DNA of 64,000 nt from Maea johnstoni (lineage: Eukaryota; Annelida; Polychaeta; Spionida; Magelonidae), in NCBI GenBank assembly GCA_963942565.1, contig OZ012684.1:64539031-64603030 (forward strand). The letters are read 5' to 3'. Numbering within the stretch: position 1 is the first letter of the stretch; each line of letters begins with the position of its first letter. Positions 42,001 to 54,000 of this stretch are shown here, in pieces. Below the pieces are notes generated by a model that saw only the letters and a list, made by a program, of their open reading frames with translations, ran no database searches and had not been told where the DNA came from. Made by a program: the position numbers and the translations under genes.

Positions 42001-45000
42001 GGCGCTTACCACCCCATAAATCTCGCCAACAAGTGATCCGGCAGGCTGATATGGGCGTTTCTTATCAGTGTTACTCCCAGCCGCCTGACAGTCACACAGG
42101 TACATGGCCATCAATGTATCTTGCTGGTCACCGCACGTGTGTTTAGGTCAATTGTTAAATGATTGGCTGCAGGATGCTTCCCTCAAAAGCCAATCATACA
42201 CATGCAATTAATTGCCACCCGCCGAAATGTATCTGGCTGCAAGCAAATGCATGATTGACAGCCAACCATGTCCTGCTTCCGTGAGGTCTCGATGAAGTCC
42301 CACGAGAGCTAAATAGTAATAGCTGAAAATGTTGAGTGATTTGATCGGCATCATGGTTGTACTTAAAGAAATTTTACAGTCCTGATAGTAGTTGTGGACA
42401 TCTATTTTAAAAAGTTATTTTTTTATTGTTTTATTGTGCACCATGGACTTATTCATTTGTTTTATATTTTCCAGTGTTCTAAACTGGGGATAACTCGTAT
42501 AGGTATGTATCAAATGGTTTAATACACTTGAAACTAAATAGCCTTTCTAAGGCTCTCTAGATTACTTAATATTTTAGGAAAAAAGCTTTAGTATGAAATT
42601 CAAAAGGGTACTTTTTCACAGTTAGCGATGTACAATGAGCCCGAATCACACTGCTGTGGATCAAAAGATGGGCATTGCTTCAAATAAGTTTCTTTTTCAA
42701 TAGAGAGATGGTCTTCTATCTTTGCCAAAAAATTCATTATTAAATGCTAATTTTGCTTTTGCAAAACTATTCTTAAAAAAACTATACATCCGGAGCAATT
42801 TGCTACTTGGAGTGAATGAAAATGGCTTTTTTTCTTTAAAAAAGAGAATAAGCTACATGGTGTAAAACATTTTCTCAACATCTTTTTGATTTAGGGAAAA
42901 TTACATCATCAAAAAATTGATCAGATGAATCAGGATTTAGGTTAAGTATTTTTTGTGGAAGCGCTAAATTATGGTGATGCTATTTTCTTTTTTAGGAGGT
43001 TCCCATCCAGAAGAAATTAACTGTCTTACAGTAAATGAAGGATTGGTTTTCACTGGATGTAGAAATGTTGTCCGTGCATTTTCCCATGGGCGTCAGGTAA
43101 ATATGAAAGTACCAACTTCATCATTTAATGGATTCAAGGTCAAAATGCGTATTTGTGATAAAGATGTGATATTTTACAAGCTAAGTGTAATATTTAGACT
43201 GATCCTAAAGACAATTTCCATGTATCAACAATAACTCAAAATGTTACCGGCCCCGTAGGACCAGTAACACCCTTGATCTACTGGTCCTGCAAAATATGGG
43301 AAATTTGTTAACAAGAATGTACTCAAATGTTTACTGGCCCTGTAGGACCAATTGAGATCTTTTTCTACTGGCCTGAAGCTGTTTTGGAGAATTTTTACTG
43401 GAGTGGGGCCAGCAGTTCCCTTATAGCGTCAAGCCCTGATTTTAGTAGTGTGGGGCTGTGGGCCTTAGGAGGGGAAAGCAGGGTCTCTTTCAAATTCATC
43501 GCAATCATCTATTCTCATTTGTCTTTAAGCAAAACAACATATTTAAAGCTCAGTCTATTCCTACTATCACACCTGCTATAATCAAAGATGTGAAGTTAAC
43601 TACATAATCCCTGCAATATCGCAACGTTTCCATGGTGTCTAGATTATATGCCAGATTGTGTACTGTATATATAGAGTGGTACCTAGTACCTACATACAGC
43701 ATGATCATTTTGTAATAGTTCAGTATCATCATCATCATCCTCCCCACCACACTGGCACACTGACAGGTGAGGAGGTGATGAGCATTATTGTGTCACATCT
43801 AATCATGTTTTCTTTTCATTCCAGTAACCTCCCCTTTTTGTTTTTAACTATGTGTTTTTGTTTAATTCATACCTTGTAAATATTTTCAGTTGCTCCATGA
43901 ATACAATGGTCATGATGAAGATGTGCATCTTTTGTTGCCCTTTGGAAGACACCTCATCTCCGTTTCCGACAAGAGCTGTTTGAAGATATGGGACATACAC
44001 ACAGAAGGTAGAGAGATATTTTCACTGCTAACAGCATGCACTCTTTTCTTTGCTAGACCTATTACATATTTGTTAGAATGTTGTAAAGCCCTTTATTTTA
44101 GAGAGAGGATTACCTTTTTGCCACATCAATTTGTTTGGTCTCCCCCATCGGGTATTGAGGTGGAGGGGTAGAAGAAGTAACTAGAGTGACTCAGACACCA
44201 ACATACAATCTATAAAAAAATATTGAATTTGACATTTACTAGGAATGTGCATATCAGTAGATTTTATGCATGGTAAATTTACCGAATTTACAGTGTTTCA
44301 TTAAATGTGTTTCAGAGGAGTACCTGGAGCTGAACTTCGACAATGCCAGCTTCCAGATCACTTGCGTCATGCATCCCAGCACCTACCTGAACAAGATCCT
44401 GCTGGCCAGCAAACAGGGCAGTATGCAGCTCTGGAACATCAAGACAAGCAAACTACTCTACACGTTCCCTGGCTGGAACTCACCCATAACAGTCGTAGAA
44501 CAGGTAACAGTGCACATAGGGTAGACAGTTGCGGTTCAATGAAAATTTACAATTCATAGTTCATTTATAATTCAAAATGTTGGTTCTTCAGAAGAAAAAA
44601 TAAATAAAGATATATCACATTACACCTTGCGTGGGCATCAGTAAAAATCTATGGGTATTTTTATATATTATAATGATGTAATCAACAATGTAAAATATCC
44701 TTTAGCTTAAATGCTTTATATCATGTGTCATATTTTTAGAGATGATGATTTATATTTACTCTACAGTATTGAATTTTGGATATGATGTGTTTAGTTTAAT
44801 CAGTTGATTTGATGTGATTCATATTGACAGGTTGTTTGCTACAGAAATTAGTTCTATTAGTTAGTGATGGGACGATGATTGACTGTAGTCGAAAGTCGTC
44901 AGCAAGTTAACAGTAACCAATTAATCGGCTGGAGACTTCACACCTAATTGTTAGTCGGTATAATAGCCAATTAAGCCAGCCCACATCCTCTAAGGTCAAA

Positions 45001-48000
45001 GGGTTCCTTGCCAGATATCCCACAGAGAAAGTTGCTTGTCTCACATACTGACCTACTGGCCTGTTTATACCTTCTAATAGCCAGCACTGTAATAGGTCTA
45101 GTATGGGTCATGCAAGTAGTAAGTAATAGCATACCAAGAAGTATACCTACTGACTCTGATAAAAACTGGGGTACTGAGCAAACTAGATATTTCAGATTCC
45201 TTCTAAATGTAGAAATATGAGTTGGATGAAATGTGTTCTATGATGTGTCTTTCATTATTTTTCTAAAGACATCTTTTAATGCATTCATACATATTGTAAA
45301 AAGTATTTTGATTTATTACAATACTGGTAATTTGTCTCTAAGTTACTGAATAAAAATAAGAAAGAAAACATACAAGTATATCTAACCTGCACTGTTTACA
45401 TGTATAATCCTTCATAGCATAAATCAAAAACACTAGAGAAAGTTTGATGCCAAGATAGAATAGATAATTTGAAATAGTACAATATTATAATAAGTGTTAA
45501 CATGCTAAACTTAAGCTTTGACAAGCAAACATTCTCATGAAAGTGCGATGAACCGATTAATCGGTGATAGTCGGTTGGCCTAGCTGACTGATGATCGGTT
45601 GGGAAAATTCAACTGACTCCCACCACTACTATTAGTAGCTATGTAATTTGATATTGCACTTCTATTGTTTTTGCTGTGACTAGGCCCCAGCTGTTGATGT
45701 GGTTGCTGTAGGACTCGAAGATGGTCAGGTGATACTGCACAACCTTCGCTATGACGAAACCCTGATGAAGTTCTCGCAGGACTGGGGGCCCGTCACTGCC
45801 ATCAGCTTCAGAAAAGGTACAACTTCAACCCTCAACCCCTAGTGGCCCCAAGACAGACTAACACATATACATAGTATTTTCACATTGGGTCAAACATGTT
45901 GGTATTAAGCTCAAAGAAAAAAAAAGCCGCAAAATACATATTCATATCAATCACATGTGTATTTAGTATGAAGAAAAAAATAGCAACGTACATGTTCATA
46001 TCTAGTCACATGGGTGTCAAGCATAAAAAAGCAGATACATATTCATATCCAAGCATGGGTATAAAATAAAACAGCAAAATACAGATTCATTTCTAGATAC
46101 CTGTGTATGAAGCTGCAAAATACTTATTCATTTCTGAACGTATGGGTATAAAGCATGTAGATAACAAGTTGCTAATTGCATATTTCTTCTCTGAGCACTC
46201 AGGTATTAAGCCTTATATTCCTAGAAAATTAGTTGTGTTTAGAGTTTTATTGGAAAGTGATTGTTTATAGATATTATTCCATTGTTGTTTTCTCATAGAT
46301 GGTCAGCCAATTATGGCTACTGGCAGCACGTTTGGTCATATAGCTCTGTGGAACCTTGAGGATAAGAAACTGCTGTGTCAGATGAGAGATGCACATGCTG
46401 GATCTGTCACAGGCCTAGAGTGCTTACAATCTGAACCTCTGATGGTCACTTCCTCACCTGATAATTCTATAAAGGTAAGGCTTTCATATAGCACTGTGGA
46501 ACAATGAGGATAAGAAACTGCTGTGTCAGATGAGAGATGCACATGCTGGATCTGTCACAGGCCTAGAGTGCTTACAATCTGAACCACTGATGGTCACTTC
46601 CTCACCTGATAATTCTATAAAGGTAAGGCGTTCACATGAACCCTTACTCTGGCCTAGATGTGAACCCTTGATGGTCATCTCATCACCTGACAATTCTATA
46701 AAGGTAAGGCTTTCACATCACCCTCACACTGGCCTAGAGGTGAACCCCTGATGGTCACTTCCTTACCTGATAACTCTATAGTTCTATATAGGCAAGGCTA
46801 TCATGTTGACCCTCACATGGGCCCAGTGGTTAACCTAAGGAGGATAGAATTGAACAATCTATAAAAGTCCTCAATCTAATAATGACACTAGACCACTTAT
46901 CCAATACAGATGGATTTTTAAAAAGTAACTTTCACAGTTACAGAAAATCTTGTTTATAACAATACTGCAATCTTATGTTATGTATATCAGGTGAATATTT
47001 TGTTTGACCTCATGTTGATGCGTAACTCCATGGCTGTCCCTGTATTTGTGTAGGTGTGGATCTTTGACCAGGCTGACGGAGGGGGGCGAGTGTTGAGACA
47101 GCGCTGTGGGCACCACGCCCCACCCAGTAACATCAGCTTCCATGGCACGAATGGTGAGAGCCTGCTGAGTGCGGGGCAGGACAGCACTCTCAGATCATTC
47201 TCCACCGTCCATGACCGCCACAACAGGAGTCTGGGGCGAGCCTCCTTCAACAAGAAAGAGACCAAGAAGTCCGGCCTGAAGAAGGACCAACATATGATGC
47301 CTCCTATCACAGCCATGGCTTCAGGTATTTAGTTTTAGAAGAGCCTAAGTACCAAGATATAAATGATATATCCTGTGAATCATATCAGAAACTTATATGG
47401 AATGTTTGATTGAGCCAGATGTCCTGCTCGTTCTTAATAAATGATATTGATAATTGAATCACCCCTAATTGCTTAATAAATTATAATGATAATTGAATCA
47501 CCCCTAATTGCTTAATTAATGATAATGATAATTGAATCATCCCTAAATACTTAATAAATAACATAATGATGATTGAATCAGCATTATTTGTATTACTCCC
47601 TATAATATCCACTCATTAAAAAATCAATTTATATTTTTCAACTTTTTGACTGAAATTATACAACACTGTTTCTTATTGGGAAGATTTGATGAATTAAGCT
47701 GCTATGATACTTTTCACAAATATAGGATTCAATTGATAGCCTATTCATCTATTGTTATTTTCTTGTTTAGAAAAGTCGCGTGAAAGTGACTGGGATGGAA
47801 TAGTGGCTTGCCATAGAGGACTAGCTCAGGTGACAACATGGAACATGCAGAGATCAACTATGGGCCAACATGTCTTACTGCATGAGAGGTTTCAGGATCA
47901 CAAACTCTATGCTGGAGTCACAGCGCAGGTATGTGAAACATTACATTGTAGATAAACTATGGGCCAACATGTCTTACTGCATGAAAGGTTTCAGGATCAC

Positions 48001-51000
48001 AAACTCTGTGCTGGAGTCACAGCACAGGTATGTGAAACATTACATTGAGATTACCTACTGGCTCACTACATCTTATGTTTGGGTTAAAAAAACTACTCAA
48101 TTACCTGAAGGTTGTGCATCTATAAACATCATGTAGTACTTGTAGATCATTGTGACAGAAGAATAAGAATAACTTCCTCCACCATTAAGCAATAATACTG
48201 CATATCTAGGATACCCTCTTTTGTTCTGAATTCACACTATACCTGCACTGAATTCACACTCCCTGTGTTCTGAATTCATCTTCTCTGAGCTCTGAATTCA
48301 CACTGTGTTCTGAATTCACACTGTGTTCTGAATTCACCTTCTCTGTGTTCTGAATTCACAATATGCTCTGAATTTACACTCTGCCTGAAGAAGCGTGTGA
48401 AAATCAATAAGTAAGTCATAAATATGGTGCATTTTATTAGCTCAGCTCATGCAGTGCAGCGATAAAGCTCTCTCCTGATTGGGGAATGTGCAAAGGATTA
48501 GCTGAGCTTAGAAACCAGCAATGCACAAAACTTAAAATATGTACAAATTTGAAGCTGCCTCCAGTGAGTTAATGTACCAAAAAATTGGACAATTAGACAA
48601 AGCTTTATAAAGAGATTGGGTATGTTGTCAATGTATGGCTTTGTGTCTTTCCAGTGTGTCACGGTTACATCATGTGGTAATTTCTGTGTGATTGGCTACA
48701 GCTCTGGACATGTGGACTCCTTTAACATGCAGTCAGGACTCTACAGGGGATCCTACGGCAACCCTCAAGGTAAGACCTAACAACAACAACAACATGGCAG
48801 TCAAGCCAGTCATACATACAGGTGAACTTGGATATGACAGACTCATTGGCACCAGAAAAATTGGTCTGTCATATGCAAAATCCGTTGTATACATATGACG
48901 AATACTTCATATGCATCGGACTGGGACCAAGCATATCGTCCGTCATATGCAAAAATCCGTCGTACAGTGGTCCGTCATATCCAAGTTCACCTGTATTGAG
49001 TATTCTGAGTAGTATTTATATTGTTTAAGTATGAAATTATACTCTTTCCCTAAGCTTTAAAATCAACATACAAATGTATTGAATTTCTGGGTTGTTTTGA
49101 TCTGGAAATTAGTGTCGGCAATTAATTTTTGTAGCTCAAATGTGCAATTTATTTTGTTGACACTTGATTTGATATCTGTATTAATAGTATTTTTGTTTTT
49201 GTATGAAATTACACTCTAACTATCACACTGAAATATATACTCAACATACAAATTCATTTGAATATTTTTTGTTGTCTTCATCTGTTAATTGACTTGAGCT
49301 TTTGATGTTTTGTAGCACATGTGTGCAGTGTGGAAGGGGTGGCTGTGGACGGGTTGAACCAGGTCACTGTCACCACTGGACAGGACAAGGTTGTCAAGCT
49401 GTGGAAATTCAAGACAAAGTCATTGATAGGAGAGCTGGAGCTGGCTGCCTCAATATCTCATATCCATCTGCATAGGGAAAGGTACATATTACTTTTATTG
49501 ATGAACACTTTCAGGGGTTATTAGATAACACATTCTGTTTTAATGTATGTACATGCATGTATTTCCTTCTTTTTTTTCAAAAAAATATTATTCTCATCAC
49601 AATTATTATTTCCCTCAAAATATCCCGTTCAATTTATTTATTACCATGTGATTATAGTAACATAATTCAGTATTTGTATTATTTTTCTAGAGATGAGTTG
49701 CATGTCTTTTTCAAACTCTTTGAGATAAGTGTGATTTAGTGATGATGGTGTTGCTCATTACATATATATTTTCAGCACAATGTTGGCTATAGCCTGTGAT
49801 GACTTCAGCATTGTGGTTGTGGACTTGGACAGTCGTGGTGTCATCAGAACCTTCAATGGTCACTCAAATCAAATCACAGGTTTGGTGAGTAGTCTTAGCT
49901 ATATATCTATCAAACCCGCTTAGTTCATGAAAGGATTTCTTTTAACATTTAATAGCATTGCAAGTAAAATAATTCGCTTTATTTTTCATTAGTGTAGATG
50001 TGAATCAGATACAATTTTTCTGGACATTCTCCTTTTCTCAGTTCTTGTGTATTGATTTCATTAGAGTTTGCTTAAATCTAGTATATATTGAATTTATTTA
50101 AAGGAGTTTGGACTGAAGCTTGTTGAAACGTCATTTTCTGCTGTTAAACATTAATCACAATCATTAGAGGGATATTTTTTCAAATCCTTTTTTTTCTATT
50201 TGCCAATATTATAAAATCCGTTTTCTCTTTGAGTTTCATGAATTTGCTTGATTCTTTTTTTAATCTTTTTGGATGTACTTTCCTCTGCTATTTTCTACAA
50301 CACCATGAATTGATCCTAACAATTGTTCTGTTTGTGTTTATAGAGAGATACTTAATGGCATTGTTCTTGTACCTCATTGTAGTCGTTCAGCCCAGATGCG
50401 CGCTGGTTGTTGAGTAGTTCCATGGACTCCTCTGTTCGCACCTGGCACCTGCCCACTGGGCGGCTTGTGGACTGTTTTGGCGTGGACGCCCCGGTCACCA
50501 GTATCAGCATGTCGCCTACGGGAGAGTTCCTGGCCACGGCTCACGTGGACGATCTCGGCATCTACCTCTGGTCCAACCTCACCCTGTATAAACACACCAC
50601 GCTGCTACCACTGCCTGATGACTACCAGCCAGCTATCATGGAGCTGCCAGGAATGGGGAAAAATATGATAGGTAAGTTTCAGTGTAGAAGGATGAAGTCC
50701 ACCTTATTCAATAGGTGAATGTGAGTGTGTGTGTAATATATCTTTACCATCCTCAATTACAAGTATACACTGTGAAATGACCATGGAGGAATATGCATGC
50801 ACAAACAGTAGAGGATACATAATCATTCTAATATTGGGACATCTAAAAAGTTTTTTTTAGGTAAATGTAGAGAAAACCACTGTAGTCTGTTCATTGTTGA
50901 CTATGTATTACATTATCAGGCGTTTAACATTCAACCTCTTAACTAATACTCTTGGCTGGTGATGTTCCAGATGAAATATCTTGATATGGACTATTATAAA

Positions 51001-54000
51001 GCCAATTACTTGGCACTCACCAGTACAATGTTACATTCAATTCTGAAAAAGTAATTGGCCTCTTAAAATGGAAGAGTATACCTATAAGCTTATATCCATT
51101 ATACAATAATAAGGTGCTGCACATGTCTTTGTGTTTTGTTGCTGAGGTGATGTATTGTTTTCCACAGGCTCTCTGTGCGGGGAGGAGAAGGCGGAGGATT
51201 ACGACAAGAGTGAGTTCAAGTCGCCAGCGCAGATCTCAGATGAACTCGTCACACTCTCCCTCCTGCCCAACTCCAGGTGGCAGAGTCTTCTCAACCTAGA
51301 AATCATCAAGGTAAGCCTATGTTGTATGATATTTTTAGTTATTATTTACTGTTATATTCATGCTAAATTGTGACTAGCCAGAACTTCTTAAGCGGTGGAG
51401 GACACCAGAAAACCTGGAGAAAATGGCTGCGTAACCCCAAGTCACTGACGGGTCTCACATGACCAAATATGGATTTGATCCCAAAGAGTGGTGAGAGATA
51501 ATGAACGGTCAGCAGCATGGCATTGGACCACTTGGCTATCAGGGCTGTCCCCATTCATTGTCATCCACAGGCCTAGGTGTTTATTTGCCAAAAGAGACAT
51601 TACCATCCAATAATTCTGATTGACATTTATGGTTCAAGGGTTGGAATGGTTGTTTTTTAGGCAAACTTGTGGAATACTCCCTCTTACATTATTATGATCT
51701 ATATTTATATTACCCATTATTGTAATCATTTATTTTATCATCGCTATAATTTAATCATTCAGTTATTGTTTTGACTAGCATCTACCTATGGGTTTTTTTT
51801 CTTATGAAATGAAATGATTGTGATTATGCCTTGACTGTTTCAGCAACGCAACAAGCCCAAGCTGCCTCCTAAGGTGCCCAAAGCTGCACCATTCTTCATA
51901 CCCACTATTCCTGGACTTGAACCTAAGTTTGCTGCTATTCAAGAGGACATTCAGGATGATCTGGTAAGTCATTCTGTTTTACTACATCTACTAATTTACA
52001 CACAAATCTTCTGTTGAAATTGATGTCCCAGTTTTGATCACCTATCCAAATTGTGTACCCTTATTGTTCATGTATTGGATGTGCAGAATATTGTTTTTTA
52101 TTGTCAAGAAATGAAAGACATGCATTCTGCTGAAAATAATTGGCAATTTACTACAGGTGAACTTGGATATGACAGACTCAATGGGACCAGGAAAATTTGT
52201 CCGTCATATGCAAAATCTGTTGTATACATATGACGAATACTTGATATGCATCGAACTGGGACCAAGCATATCATCCGTCATATGCAAAAATCCGTCGTAC
52301 AGTGGTCCGTCATATCCAAGTTCACCTATATCAATCATCTCATGATAAGGGCAAAGGCAGCAAATGAGATTAATTAAGAACAATCCTGAGCTCATTGTGT
52401 GATAATTTTTGTGAAAGGACAACGCCACTCATGATGTGAATTAAGTTCGACAGCTCCTGTCCCAATCAATAATGTAAAAATCATATTCATATCAATGTAG
52501 GAGTGTTATCGGTATCCAAGGTTTGGAATCAGAATCGGTAGAAAAATATTCCGATTCTTTCCGATTCCAATTCCGATTCCTACCGACGTATATAGGGGGA
52601 AGAATCATAGCATTTAGGTTTAAAAGTGTATCAGATGCTACACTGTTTCAACATTCCAATGCTGATAATTTCGTTTTTAGGTAGTAGATTAGATTACCTG
52701 GCGTACTGAGCTACTGACTGGTGTTGTCTCGTTACTTTGTCATCTTATTGCATTGCAATAATACGACAAAGTAAGTGTCAATTAGTATCAACATTTTGCT
52801 GATTCCGGAATCGGAATGATCGCTATGAGATTTTATACCGATCTTTTCCATAGGATCGTCGATACCATCCGATTCCTTGGTATCGATTACACTCCTATAT
52901 CAATGCCTATGATATGATTCATCAATATTATCATTAGTACCATTCTTTTGATGAAATCCTTAAAAGATCATAAATATGTACAGGCAATATATGTTTCCTT
53001 AAAGAATGCAGTGTTAGCATTTTTTTACATCTATTTGCAGAAAGGAAGCCGGGTTTTAACAAGTTCTTTACAAAACTTATCAGAGTTTGGAAAGCTTCTG
53101 CAGAATACCACAGAGACCAAAAACTGTAAGTAATAATTTGGAATTATAATTTCTTGAGGGATAATTCATAAATTGTATTCACCATAAACCTATTTACATG
53201 GTTAAAGAATGACTTAAGAGCTGAATGAAAAAATATTATATCTAACACACATCAAAAGTTGAATTATCTCAAGTGTGGTTTAGGGTTACTCATATCACCA
53301 TGGTTAATCACCATTTGTAGGATTACTCTGCAAACAACCTTTTCAGAAATGCTAGATAATGAACATTAAAAAGCCTTTTCTCAGCTTGAAAGTTAAGTTC
53401 CCAGTTGTTTGAAGTTGTGTCATCAGGGTTCGACTTTTCCAGGGGCATATGCCCCTAAATTTTGCTGTGGGCCCCTAGAGTTTTCAGACTAGGGCCCCGA
53501 AACAGTATGCATAATAACCAGAAATCCTGTTTTTGACAACTTATTTTTATCAAAAGATCTTTTCGGGCCCTAGCCTGAAATCTAAGTATCAGACCCTGTA
53601 CTCATTAGGTGATGGTGATGTTCTGGAGGCACTGAAGGCTATGGGACCGTCAGCCATAGATGTTGTGATTTTGACATGTCATGTGTGTGTGCGATTTGTA
53701 GATGGTGATGTTCTGGAGGCACTGAAGGCTATGGGACCGTCAGCCATAGATGTTGTGATTTTGACATGTCATGTGTGTGTGCTATTTGTAGATGGTGATG
53801 TTTAGGAGGCACTGAAGGCTATGGGACCGTCAGCCATAGATGTTGTAATTTTGACATGTCATGTGTGTGTGCGATTTGTAGATGGTGATGTTCTGGAGGC
53901 ACTGAAGGCTATGGGACCGTCAGCCATAGATGTTGTGATTTTGACATGTCATGTGTGTGTGCGATTTGTAGATGGTGATGTTCTGGAGGCACAGAAGGCT

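Noticed and set aside
53420-53608. A further hAT MITE (CAGGGTTCGAC to CAGACCCTG)
   Set aside because: The ends look hAT-like, but the flanking 8-mers do not match and no second copy was seen, so I did not list it as a feature.
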